DNA of 64,000 nucleotides from assembly GCA_030568195.1 (NCBI GenBank), contig JAJLTO010000008.1, forward strand, positions 434,001-498,000, read 5' to 3'. The notes under the pieces are model-generated. The model saw only the letters and a program-made list of their open reading frames with translations, was not told the DNA's origin and did not search any database. Positions 21,269 to 32,354 of the stretch are shown one piece after another. Every line of letters begins with the position of its first letter. The stretch's first letter is position 1. Origin of the DNA: Dipodascopsis uninucleata var. uninucleata. Taxonomy: Eukaryota > Ascomycota > Lipomycetes > Lipomycetales > Lipomycetaceae. Made by a program: the position numbers and the translations under genes.

Positions 21269-22633
21269 ATGGTTCGAACCGATTTTATCAGAAGTATACG
21301 GCATAGTGGAGTAAAATGTTATAGCACACTTTCACGAATTGAGAGCTCTACAGGAAAGAGCCTGCGAACCGGGAATATAACAAGTCTCGGTTCATCGTTT
21401 TTGTCGTTCCAAAAATTGCGCTCAGCGGATGTAAATGAATACAAACGTGTGCTTCAGGCACTGATGAAAAAGGATTCATTCCAGATCTGGGTATCGTATC
21501 TTGCTCTGAGAAATTACTGTTACTCAGAAGATTCAAATCCAGTGCTAGACAGGTCAATTTTTATGCATGTATACCTGTCTCTCAAGCCTCGTAATTTACT
21601 CCAATTGTCAACGAAGATGGAGTCTTCTCACAAGTTCAGAGATGGTTTCAATTTATATGAAGGCGTTAGAAGAGTAGTACCAAAGGAGTGGCCACCGGCA
21701 CGGCTGCCAAGGCTTGACGAAGATGCCTTGAATATGATAGAAGCGCTTCCGAGCGAGCGAGCTTATTCTACATCAAACGATCAAGTGCGGAAGTTCGAAA
21801 TGGCTGATAATCACGTTGTTGAATTTTGGAACCGCTTAAAGACTGTCAGACAAGATATAGAAAAGCTTTTCGGACCCCTTAAAGCTGTGGAAATGGCGCA
21901 TTGGCTAGACTGCACGCGAGCCTTAGGTTCGCTTGATTCTATTCTTGCTTTATGGACCACAATTGAAAGCGATGAGAACTACGAAATGGACGTATACATG
22001 TGGAACTCACTCATTTCGGGTATATCCAGAACTAACACAAGCTCTTTGAGACGAGTACCTATGGTAGGAAACATTGAATGGACTACACAGGATGTTCAAG
22101 TAAATCAGCCTGGCATATACGACGACTATGTTGAACTCTCTGAAAGTCTCTCTCGTGGTCAAATAAAAGCTATGCTCTCTACGTATTTGGATGAGGCTAG
22201 TAGGAAGCCAGATGATACTGCAGTAAGCCAGAAGTATCTACAAAATTCTGCTAAAATAGCATTGGCACTGACTGAAGAAATGATTGTGAGCGGCGTTATG
22301 CCGGATTCTACGACATACGAAATCTTGATGTTGGCGCAAGCTAAATCTGGTAACTTGGCTGCGGTTAAGGCGATTTTGAAAAGTGTTTGGAATGTTGATC
22401 CGGATACTGACGAATCTGGTGATACAATTCCTATTGGATCAAGGCTATACCCTTCTACTATGACATGCGTTGCTATCTACAATTCTTTTGGACTTAATAG
22501 AGATATGAATGGTGCGGAAAAGTATGTCAAGTTACTCCGGAAAAAGTATAATATTAGTGAATCTAAAAAAGCTGTTAGCATGAAATGGAAATTAAAGGAA
22601 GCTATCGTCAAGAATAGTGATGACGAAAAATAG
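21269..22633 (+). CDS. Putative mitochondrial pentatricopeptide-repeat (PPR) protein
   Basis: 454 aa, intronless. The N-terminus (MVRTDFIRSIRHSGVKCYST) is basic, hydroxylated and lacks acidic residues beyond position 5, compatible with a mitochondrial presequence. PPR-like helical hairpins are recognisable at MDVYMWNSLISGISR, PDSTTYEILMLAQAKSGNL followed by AAVKAILKSVW, and PSTMTCVAIYNSFGLN followed by NGAEKYVKLLRKKY. Fungal PPR proteins generally bind specific mitochondrial transcripts for maturation, stability or translation. I cannot assign the ortholog, because fungal PPR proteins diverge too fast. The function is inferred only from the repeats and the presequence. Confidence 0.75.
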   Translation: MVRTDFIRSIRHSGVKCYSTLSRIESSTGKSLRTGNITSLGSSFLSFQKLRSADVNEYKRVLQALMKKDSFQIWVSYLALRNYCYSEDSNPVLDRSIFMHVYLSLKPRNLLQLSTKMESSHKFRDGFNLYEGVRRVVPKEWPPARLPRLDEDALNMIEALPSERAYSTSNDQVRKFEMADNHVVEFWNRLKTVRQDIEKLFGPLKAVEMAHWLDCTRALGSLDSILALWTTIESDENYEMDVYMWNSLISGISRTNTSSLRRVPMVGNIEWTTQDVQVNQPGIYDDYVELSESLSRGQIKAMLSTYLDEASRKPDDTAVSQKYLQNSAKIALALTEEMIVSGVMPDSTTYEILMLAQAKSGNLAAVKAILKSVWNVDPDTDESGDTIPIGSRLYPSTMTCVAIYNSFGLNRDMNGAEKYVKLLRKKYNISESKKAVSMKWKLKEAIVKNSDDEK

Positions 22634-22885
22634 CTATTCTGCTCGTGTTTATAGGGCGATATTAAATTAGATAAACTAGTATTATTTTGTCGTGACAAAT
22701 TATGTATATTAGTAAGATACAATGTATCATATAACAATCATCGCTTTTGTTTCCAATTGCCCATAATCTCTTTCCAATAGAAACTTATAGGATGTTCAGC
22801 ATGATATTTCCACTGTATCGTCTTATAAGGTCTTTTAATACAACTATTAGTGTTGCATAAATGTACAAATTACGTATAATGACTG

Positions 22886-24556
22886 TTATCTTCTATTAAC
22901 ACTATTGTGCAACACATGTTCTTTCATGAACATGCAAGAAACGGCGGCTCCGATAGAGCAAAGAGTACTGAAGAATAAAACAGCTCGAATTCCGCCAAGA
23001 TAGCTAGCAATCACTTCATCTTTGTATGATTCCGGAATTCTGTCAATTTCTTCCACAGAGTCTTGAACACGACGGATAATGGACTCACTGTCCGGTCCTG
23101 TAATTCTATAATGCAATTCGTAGGCTAAAACATTTTGGAAAATAGCAGCAGCAGTTGATACTCCTAGTGTAGAACCGACACCTCTAAATCCGTAGGAAAT
23201 ACTAGTGCATACAGCTTGATATTCATGAGGAACAGCTGCAATAAGACTAACTAAGGTGATCGTGAGCAGAAGACCACTTCCAAAACCAGGAAGTAAGAGG
23301 TAACTAGAAACGAGAGTCTGTGGAGTGTCTGCACCGATGGTCGTAAGCAACGCACAACCGAGCACAAGTAGTAAAGCCGCAACAACACTAATTGACTTGT
23401 ACCGTCCAGTAGCACGCATGTAATATCCAGATACAAGTGAACCAAGTGCGCTTCCAACGAACTGGGGAATCAAGATAGATCCAGAGCTCTTGGCAGAGGC
23501 TCCTTTAACGGAAATAGCATATAATGCGGTATAGAAAATATTAGAGAAATAAACTATAATCATAAACAAGCTAGTAAATGCTGAGCCTGCAACTGTTCTA
23601 TTTTTAAGTAGATGTAGTGGAATAACTGGTTCTCTAGCAACATAGAGCTCCACATAAACGAATACTAAAAATACGATGATCGCTAATGATAAAGGTAAGA
23701 CAACAACTGCACTAGTCCAAGCATAAAAGTTGCCTCCGACACTGATACCGAACAAGAACAAAATAAGACTGAGAACTAATGTCAGCGATCCTTTGAAGTC
23801 AATTCGGCTGAGCTTGTTATCGTCATATTCTACAGGCGGAAGATGTAGATTAAAAGCGATAGCTAAAATGGATAAAACAATAATCGGACCCTGCATGATG
23901 AAAGTCCATCTCCAGCCAATAGTCTCTGTTAGGACTCCTCCAACAATACCGCCAAACGCAGCACCGCATCCATAGAGAATATTGCCAATTCCCTGTAACA
24001 TACCACGCTGTCGAAGAGAGACAATATCACTTAGAGTAATTGCAGAGAGAGAAAATAAACCTCCGCCTCCGCTGCCAGCTATCACTCGGGCAAATACGAG
24101 AAACCATATACTTTGAGATAAACCACATAGAACAGATCCGAGGCCAAATAGGATCTAAAAAACCAAAATCAGTAACTTATTGCTAGCAAAATACTTATGC
24201 ACGCATGCACTTACGTTACATATCAGCAAAAGAGGCTTTCTTCCGAAAATATCTGATAACTTTCCATACAATGGCTGGAAAGCAGCCTGGGAGATTAGAT
24301 ATCCAGTAGCTATCCAAGAGACAGAGCGGAATTCATTGAAATCTGAGGCAATTCGTGAAAGTAAAGTAGCCACGATAGTGCCGTCGAGAGCGGCAAGAAA
24401 TACGCCAACATAGAGAGACAAAAATACTGTAATCAAGGAAGAATTTTTTAGCTCTGTCTCCTCCAATTCGTCTATGAGAGCTTCTTCATCTGTGACTGAA
24501 TCTTCCACCAGATGAGTCTCCTCCGAAGGCTCTTCGACATGGAAAACTCCTCCCAT
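22886..24556 (-). CDS. MFS transporter, DHA2 (14-spanner) family, Vba/Fnx-like
   Basis: Proton-coupled membrane transporter. Exons are 24556-24215 and 24154-22886 with a 60-nt intron (GTAAGT to TTAG), phase 0, giving 536 aa. After an acidic cytosolic N-terminus, TM1 carries the DHA2-type LDGTIVATLLSRIASDFNE. Motif A is GKLSDIFGRKPLL, and the antiporter-type motif C region is GAAFGGIVGGVLTETIGWRW. About 14 hydrophobic segments can be counted. The closest families by motif are the vacuolar basic-amino-acid transporters Vba1-3 and S. pombe Fnx1/Fnx2. Related DHA2 proteins export drugs or siderophores, so the substrate is not certain. It lies 1.45 kb from the bZIP gene. Confidence 0.88.
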
Positions 24557-26007
24557 ACTGACTTCTTATATGCTATTAGTGAGATGAAAAGTTGTTCGTA
24601 CGCAAGTATATGTATCGAACTCGTAAATTGTATAGTAAATATCAAGAACTGAAAACCAAAAAAGATTAGATAGAGGAACAACAGAAAAGTAGATTTGACT
24701 AATGTATAAAATACGACTTTTTTAATGTTCTATGGCGTATTTCCGAATTTACGATATGGAGTTTAAATCAAATTTAGGAATTAGACATTTTTAGTTTACT
24801 CATAGATATCTGTATCTTTCCGCAATAATCCATACTAGATTGATATCGGGTACTTAAATGTAATTACCATTCGTGAATACGGCTTAATAAATACATTCTT
24901 ATAACAGGTATATAAAATTAAGCAATGCTAAATGACATACACGGCTGGTGACAAAAAAGTAGAAAAACAGGCTTTTTGCGTTTGTTTCAGTTCCCAAATG
25001 TGAGTAAGAAATATCAAGTTTCTGCCAAAGAGCACCTAGTCTAAAAAAAACTCGAACAAATGACAAAACGACTTTTTGAACTAGAGAGAAGAACAGGTCA
25101 ATAAAACGATTCGTTATGCATACTAATTCTGTGCGACAGCTCAATATATCTATTTAAGCATAATATATTAAACGTCAGATACCCCTGCATAGAATAAAAA
25201 CGGTGTGCATGTATATTGAGTGTTGCTACACTTCTTTCGTCGTGATTCAGTATATACCTATGGAGGCTCGCTTCAATCTTGGTCAATACTCTGTTAATGA
25301 AAGTTTAGCTATTAGAGCTATATATTAATCTATAATAATCAAAGTATTGGCATTATGGAAAATTGATACAGTCGGTTACCATGTCAAACTGGATGTGTAA
25401 GAGCGCAGTGGGTTACAATACAACTATAGAGTTTACCTAGTCCGAGCAAAGGTCAATCCTAGTTTTCATGTATTTTCACGTAAGAGAAGAGCATTGACAA
25501 CCTGCAGATTGTAAAATGATTACAGGTACATGTAGGCCAACAGAGAGGGTGATCTAACTGTATGTACACTAAAAGCTGTAGTTTAATTCTACAAAGAAGA
25601 ATTCATTTCTGTGCTTGCTGTACAGATCGGGTTCCATATTAATGAGAGTTCTGCGCAGCCTTTTTATGTTTGTAGTAAGGCTGAAGGATTCTGTTTTCGG
25701 AACAGACATCCTTATAACTCCACATCGATGCTTATAGGTCCCAGGCTGCAATTCGATTTCGATTAATTACTACTCTCTCGATACTGACATTATTCATCGC
25801 ACTAGCTATTTTCTTACTGATTCACTTAAGCACTACGAAATAACAATATCGAGGAATTATCAACTTAAAGTTATCTCAGCTATCAGCTAATCTAATATAG
25901 CTGTAACTGTGAGTTGTCACCACGATTTGCTTGGTTTCTCTGCCATAGTGTAGTTTTATCTCGGAAAACGTTGGTCAAGGTTCCGCGTGACCTAAGAAGT
26001 CGAACAT
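24557..26007. other. Divergent intergenic region, no gene seen
   Basis: About 1.45 kb between the transporter start and the bZIP start. It is AT-rich with scattered short chance frames on the minus strand (24899-25286, 25569-25751). No RNA gene or repeat is recognised. Confidence 0.4.
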
Positions 26008-26968
26008 ATGGATATTGATACTGGAGAATTGAATCACAATAAGTTATCTAATAGGAGTCGTCAGTCTTCTGAAGAGAAGTTAGAATGCACATCGGTAGAG
26101 GAGGTAACTATTTTAACTCTGTCTTTACGTTGTCTTTAATATTTTACAATATGGAAGCTAACTTATTCCGCGATAAAAGTCTGCGTCTCAAGATGCTCAA
26201 GTAAATAAGAAGGGATATACCAATGGTGAAACAAGCGAATCCAGATATCTTGCGCGTATTCGTGAGAACCAGCGAAGATCTCGCGCCAGAAAGAGAGAAT
26301 ATATGCAAGATTTGGAAGGGAAGATTCGATCTTGCCAGGATGAAGGATTACAATTAAATATTGAAATTCAGAAGACAGCTCGAAGGGTCTTAAATGAAAA
26401 TAGAAGACTACGAGAACTTCTAAACAAAGTCGGAGTAGATAACATTACAATTGACGAATACTTGAAAATATTAGGACAACAGAACTCTAAGGAGGATGTA
26501 ATCTCACCAGAAGAGTGGCCAGAATTAGAAGACAAGATACTGGGTGTTGTGCATCCATGCAATACATGCGTCAGTGCTACTTTAAAAACAGACAAACCGA
26601 ACTCATCGATTAGACAAGAACCTCTGAGCAACGTTGTTACTAGCATTCCATTGGAACAGCAGACTACATATCAGGGGCCCCAGCAACAGATTGACTTACC
26701 TTCTTCTACTAGCATTTCTACATCTAATAATTATAATTATTCATCACACGCTTCATTGCTAGCTCTTGATGCAGCCTACACCCAATATGCTCCTCCGACA
26801 ACATATTCTCAGCATATAACTTCCTACATTCCGGTAGATTTCACAGCTTACTTTCAATCAGGTACAATCGACAGCACTGCCGAGACACCCATGGGTGCAC
26901 TATTTACAAATACAAGCACACAAGAAGATCTTGTCGAAATTCAACCGCGGCTCTCACAAATTATGTAA
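26008..26968 (+). CDS. bZIP transcription factor of filamentous-fungus type
   Basis: DNA-binding regulator. Exons are 26008-26103 and 26180-26968 with a 76-nt intron (GTAACT, branch GCTAAC, acceptor AAG), giving 294 aa. The second-exon frame lies open before its first ATG, and only splicing recovers the full basic region RIRENQRRSRARKREY (residues ~58-73, invariant Asn at 62). The leucine zipper continues through VLNENRRLRELLNKVGV, then ITIDEYLKIL. This arrangement (RENQRRSRAR-K/R-EY, an amphipathic helix, then AARRV-like ENRRLR) matches a bZIP group common in Pezizomycotina. A short cysteine motif HPCNTCVS follows the zipper. The C-terminal half is Ser/Thr/Gln/Tyr-rich and may be an activation domain. 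It is the next gene upstream of ACR3, on the same strand. Confidence 0.87.
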
Positions 26969-28149
26969 TACCAATTATGCTTCACAAGAGAGCGTCAAAT
27001 TTCTACCATATTTATTAATGTGCGAAACTGATATGCAAGGGCTCTTTGTACGTTCGAAAAAAAGTGTATTATCTACATTTTTTATTAGATCTAAGTTATA
27101 TTTTATATATCAAGTGATAATATGATTTTGTCCATGACTCCTATTGAAAATATGATTAAATAATACTATACTGTGTTACTGTAGATGCTAAGAGTTTTCC
27201 ACATCACTAATTAGGACGCGTGTCTGCGATTTGGCTGATCCAGTATATATCAGCGATGACTCAATATAGTCACGTGATTTATGATAAGAGATAAGAGTCT
27301 TAAGTTTGATTTGATATCACGGAACAGCACGCGATAGAGGAACTTCATGTGTCTATGAACCAGGGGGAAGGCCTTTCTTCGGGTAGTTTCATGAAAGTGC
27401 GGCCGCATAACTGAAGTATTCTCTAAATACTAGACATAAGAAAATATAAGATCGAAATTTATTCGAGCTACAGAAATTGTTGTATGTATCGTACAGTATG
27501 GTAACTAACCATATGTAAAAGACCTTTAATATATTTCTCTATTTAAATGCAAGCAATAAATTTTATATCTCACTCTTCTGAAAATCTCTAGTGCTATAAA
27601 GTGTAAACAGCAAATAAGTCATGATCTGCGGATATTTAGGGAAAAATCAATGTAACCGAGTCATTTTGTCAGCTTCAGGACGCCGGCACAACTGCAGAAT
27701 CATAATGACAGTCGTTTATGTGAAGGACAAAATGTACTCAACTGCGTATTCAGGATAACAAGTCTCTATGTGTAGTTTATAGTATTAATAAGAAATAAGC
27801 CTAGCCTATAGTTCCAGTAGCTGTAAGAACATATGATAGAGATTGCCGGTCGCCGAGGGTTCTCGCCGCTAATTTCTGGCTGAACCCAAAAAGAGTTGTA
27901 ATATTGGAATACTTCTATATTACACCAACAGAATCTTCACGTTTCTTAGTCTTCCTAAGCTTCTTTTCTTTATAAACTCCTCTTCTTGTCTTCTTCTTAT
28001 TTATAGTGTCGAATATAGATATTTTTGTTCGTTTATATTATATCTTGACGCTTACGAATGATCGCAACATAAGCGACTACAGTTTATAATTAGGCATTAA
28101 TTTACTATTATTTGACGTGTTAAGACATTACTTTACTATAATATAAGTT
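26969..28149. promoter_or_regulatory. bZIP-ACR3 intergenic region with TGACTCA and TCACGTGA sites
   Basis: About 1.2 kb upstream of ACR3. It contains a consensus AP-1/Gcn4 site TGACTCA (27257-27263) and a palindromic E-box TCACGTGA (27270-27277), six bases apart, roughly 880 bp before the ACR3 ATG. A pyrimidine-rich leader (27945-28010) precedes the gene. I did not find an exact copy of the Yap8 13-mer known from S. cerevisiae ACR3. No ORF or RNA gene is convincing. Confidence 0.4.
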
Positions 28150-29409
28150 ATGCCATCTGATAATAGTACACAATACCACCCTCTGGGTGCAGCAAACGAT
28201 GTATCAGATCTTGAACGTGGAGATCTATCCTTAGACGAGAGTCGCCCTCTTCTGGAACCAACTCTGACGAGCGATACCGTTAATCCTCCTGACAATAGTG
28301 ACGATCCAGATGAATCCGAAATTGAGCAAGGTATCGACGATAAAGCCGATCCAGCGGCACAATTGAGTATCTTAGATAGATATCTTCCTTTATGGATCTT
28401 TCTTACTATGGTAGCGGGTATTCTTATGGGTGTTTATACGCCAGAAATTGGTAAAGACATTGCAGAAGGTGAATTTCTAAATATATCACTTCCCATCGCA
28501 GCGGGTCTATTGATTATGATGTATCCTATTATGTGTAAAGTTCAGTTTGAGTCGCTACATCGTCTTCTTGTAGTAAGGTCATTATGGGTTCAAGTCGGTC
28601 TCAGTTTATTTATAAATTGGATCGTTGCCCCGGTGGTTATGGTCAGTCTTGCGTGGATATTCCTGTACGATAGACCTGAATTGCGCGAAGGATTAATTAT
28701 GGTTGGTGTTGCTCGCTGTATCGCGATGGTAATGATATGGGTCGAGCTCTCAGGAGGTGATACTGACTATGGTGCGATATTGACGGCTGTCAATTCTTTG
28801 CTGCAAATGTTTCTTTTTGCACCTGTTACAATGTTTTTTATAAATGTCGTTGGTAATGCTCCTGATCATTTATATATCCCATATGGAGTTGTTGCGCAAT
28901 CTGTCGCTGTTTTCCTTGGTATTCCTCTACTAATTGCAGTCATCACAAGAGTGACATTAAGAGGAAGATTTATATCTGTGGATGCCTATGAAAACAAGTT
29001 CATTGCGTTCATTGAGCCGTTCTCGCTACTCGGCTTGTTGTTCACTATCTTGATTCTGTTTGCTTCCAAAGGAAAAGACGTTATACTACAGCTTACGTCG
29101 GTTCTCCGCGTCGCGGCGCCAATGTTCTTATATTTTGTTATTCTCTTTTTCGGAACGTTATATCTTTGTTATAAGCTGGGATTCAACTACAAAGTTAGTT
29201 CCGCCCAATCATTCACTGCGGCTAGTAATAATTTCGAGCTTGCAATTGCTGTCATCTTATCTATTTATGGCATTTCTAGCACACAAGCTCTTGCCGCTAC
29301 GGTTGGTCCTCTGCTAGAGGTTCCTGTTTTACTCTCTTTCGTCTACATTATTCGAAATTATAAGGACCGTATTCCTTGGGGAAATAGAGGAAGTAGTGAT
29401 AGATTGTGA
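28150..29409 (+). CDS. ACR3: Arsenite efflux transporter Acr3 (Arr3)
   Basis: Plasma-membrane As(III)/H+ antiporter of the bile/arsenite/riboflavin transporter superfamily. 419 aa, intronless. An acidic cytosolic N-terminus of about 75 residues precedes the first membrane segment (LPLWIFLTMVAGILMG). Around ten hydrophobic segments follow. The family signature is complete: LPIAAGLLIMMYPIMCKVQFE, then VGVARCIAMVMIWVELSGGD with the essential Cys (residue 190) in the membrane segment. SFTAASNNFELAIAVILSIY is also present, as in other Acr3 proteins. It is preceded on the same strand by a bZIP gene, an arrangement reminiscent of the ARR cluster (bZIP ARR1/YAP8 near ARR3) in S. cerevisiae. No arsenate reductase gene is visible nearby. 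Confidence 0.95.
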   Translation: MPSDNSTQYHPLGAANDVSDLERGDLSLDESRPLLEPTLTSDTVNPPDNSDDPDESEIEQGIDDKADPAAQLSILDRYLPLWIFLTMVAGILMGVYTPEIGKDIAEGEFLNISLPIAAGLLIMMYPIMCKVQFESLHRLLVVRSLWVQVGLSLFINWIVAPVVMVSLAWIFLYDRPELREGLIMVGVARCIAMVMIWVELSGGDTDYGAILTAVNSLLQMFLFAPVTMFFINVVGNAPDHLYIPYGVVAQSVAVFLGIPLLIAVITRVTLRGRFISVDAYENKFIAFIEPFSLLGLLFTILILFASKGKDVILQLTSVLRVAAPMFLYFVILFFGTLYLCYKLGFNYKVSSAQSFTAASNNFELAIAVILSIYGISSTQALAATVGPLLEVPVLLSFVYIIRNYKDRIPWGNRGSSDRL

Positions 29410-31146
29410 ATAATGTAGCTTGGATTACCTGCGCTGTAAATGGAAGAGCGTAGATATGTATATATGTCTTTGGTTAGTAATGGGGTCTTACGCTTAATAC
29501 ACCAAATATATTTAAAAGGTATGGAGGGATGAATGTTTTCGGATTAGTTATAATAGAGAAATTGGAGCTACACCTTGAGAGAATGTCGTTAGTTCGTTTG
29601 ATATATTACCACTTATGTTCATAATGAATCTGGAAATACGATGCAAATATATATAATTATGAACTATTGACAAGAATCTCTTTATTCACACTAGCGTCTT
29701 TGTTTTTTTATATGTATATTGAACATTATAATTTTACAGAATAGCAGATTGAATTAATTGGGTTAAACTTCAACTTCAGGCAATGTTTCCCATATGTTAA
29801 GCAAATGCTCTCGTCGGAGCTGGATCATTTGCACAATGACGAATCACAACTAGCTAACTAAGGACATAAATAAAATGCGACGTTAAAAATTCACTCCGCC
29901 TGATTATAATGTATTTGATTTGAAGAAATCATATGAATATTAGTTGTTGAATTTGAAAAGCATTCACTAGCAAGGCAAATTTCTTCGAACTAAGAAAAAT
30001 GTCACACAAGCAATAATACAAAAGATTACTGACAGAATATTACTTTTAATATGTATATATACATGCTTAGAGCCTAATTTTGTTCTAATACTTGACTAAA
30101 ATAGCGGGTCTTATAAGATCCCAATTATAAGCCGGATATTTTTTAATATGCGATAATTTCGTGGACATAAGCAAGAAACGCCGTTGTCAATATAAACATA
30201 CTCATTCTCTGACAACAGTGCACGATTTCCATGAAAAGTATAGACCAATGCAAAAAAATATAGTAACTACTATAGCAATTCCAAGAGCTACTGAAAATGA
30301 TACCATTTTGATCTATATATTGGCGATTCTTCAGGTTTGATTCGTTTCTAAATTCCTCATATCTGTAAGTTATCTTATGCATTAACATTACCCCAAGGTA
30401 ATGGTCATATTGCTCTTACTTATTGATCTTGACGCACAGTTCATATGTTCGACAGAACTATTGATCTTACCTACCTTGTTCTAATGAATGCTCTCTACCA
30501 AGTGACTCTCAGTAGCAAATACTTATGATTGGTAAAATCGAAAGAGCTATTGCGATGAATATAATAGATAGAGGAAATATTGCTGGATAAATATATATCC
30601 CCTATCTTCAAAACAAAAGACATTCTTTTTCTTCGGAGCTAAAGCATAGACAATATCCGTGCACTTCATCATTTGCAGCTTGATGTTTCCGAGCAACTAA
30701 CATTTAATAGGTCTATAGCGTAGCGCTTTTTTAGCAGCCACAAATGGTTATATATCTGTTGGCAAGAGAACGGGCCTGTAAACAAGCAGCACTCAGTTCC
30801 TAGCATACCAGTCAGATAGTTACTGTAAGTGTGATTAAACCTTGGTATCAAGAACAGAACATCCAGGGTATATATCACAAGCTTACAAAGGAAATTTCTA
30901 TAAGGGAAGAAAAAAATTACCTGGAGAATTTTGTTGAGAATCACGTTTTTTTTATATATATACATACAAGTACAAAGACAATGGAGTGATAGAGAGCAGT
31001 ATCTATAAATACTACATTATGCGAGCCCAAATTCGATAAATTGACTACTATGAAGAAACAATTTCATGACTTTTTCCATCGCGTCCATACTTCTTTTTGT
31101 CCTTTTTCTAATATATTTTTGCAGTATAAAACAAATAAGCAATTGC
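29410..31146. other. Intergenic region between ACR3 and RPS28
   Basis: 1.74 kb, AT-rich, between two convergent genes. No conserved ORF is found. On the minus strand an ATG at 30306 (context aaaATGG) opens a 34-codon hydrophobic frame ending at 30202, discussed under findings. No tRNA or repeat was found. Confidence 0.4.
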
Positions 31147-31721
31147 CTATCTCAATCTGCGAGCCTCACGCTCGGATTCGAGCAAGCAGAGAATGTCATG
31201 CTGTCGGACAGGTCCCTGTTTCAGAAATATGTTAATACTGATCTTAATTGAAAATTATAACGAAGCCATATAAAGTGCTAATCTCTCATGATTCGTAAAT
31301 ACGATTCCCATCCTTTTTCAAACACTTTCGCTAACACGTACTAAAATCAAACATAAAACACTCGTATAATACGATACTCAGGTCCTTATTTGATATAACT
31401 TTTCCTATATGGCTTCGTCTAGATTGGAAGGAGAATCGAACTTACCTTAACGTTTCGAATGATACTTCTGCTGTGGTCATCCATGAACTCAACACGTACC
31501 TGGGTGACACCACCACGAGAACCAGTACGACCGAGGACCTTGACAACCTTAGCGAGCTTGACTGGAGTCTTAGTATCCTATATAATCAATCTTATGTCAG
31601 TAAACATTCATGATAGATTCTATTCAAAGTAATATCGACTAGTCGCTATGTGAAAACAACTACAATATTACTAGCATACTCTATTTTTTATAGAGCATTC
31701 ATAGAATATATAACATACCAT
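31147..31721 (-). CDS. RPS28: Small-subunit ribosomal protein eS28 (Rps28)
   Basis: Component of the 40S subunit near the mRNA exit site. Three exons: 31721-31719 (only the ATG), 31577-31446 and 31215-31147. Introns are 141 nt (GTATGT to ATAG) and 230 nt (GTAAGT to CAG). The product is 67 aa, exactly the length of yeast Rps28. It reads [20 protein letters not shown], then [20 protein letters not shown], then [20 protein letters not shown] ending in LR. The first intron directly follows the start codon, so no part of the mature protein except Met is encoded upstream of it. A HomolD-type CAGTCACA lies about 200 bp upstream. Confidence 0.96.
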
Positions 31722-32354
31722 TATGATTGTTCAACGATTTTTGAATAGTCTGTAGAACAAATGTGAAAATAGAAGATGTAAAATTGAAAGGCGACTGACT
31801 TACTGGAAACGACGCACTGTACAGATTCTTCGTGTACTGCTATGTGCTTGAACTTTTGTTGTGGATGCTAAGTTTTGTAGGGTTTAATATGGGTACTGCT
31901 GAATAGATACAGGGTTAAACGCAGTCACAAAACGCTTTGCATGGTAAGATTCGACCTGGGCTTTTTCAAGCGCATTATACGTAAAATCACCTTCGCATTT
32001 GAGTAAATATCATGTGACTTCAATTTATTACCCGGTGTTACGCGTTGGTTGTTTAGAATAAAGCTTTGAGTTGAAAAGAGGCAAACTGCAAGACCTACTA
32101 GACACGCACCATACAAAAATACTTTGTACGGTAACGTTAATAGTGAATTATAAGTATTACCTAACCAACTAGTTTCGATTCCACGATCGAAGAGAGCTTG
32201 CTATTCTGATTCTCAACTTAATCCTCTATATAATAAGTGTTGAATGTTTTACGATCGATTGCTTTTACGATTGCTTTATTAAATTTGTTGCAGAAGTAAA
32301 CAGGCGAACGAACTGGAATATTGTAGGAAAGCAGTAAATACATAAAGCGCAACT
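31722..32354. promoter_or_regulatory. Divergent RPS28/CFIm25 promoter with HomolD-like and telobox-like elements
   Basis: 633 bp between divergent starts. It contains TAGGGTTTAA (31878-31887) and CAGTCACAA (31922-31930). CAGTCACA is the HomolD box that acts as a TATA analogue in ribosomal-protein promoters of S. pombe, and TAGGGTTT resembles Tbf1/telobox sites that also regulate ribosomal-protein genes. Both lie 150-210 bp upstream of the RPS28 ATG, on the reverse strand relative to that gene. Confidence 0.5.
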
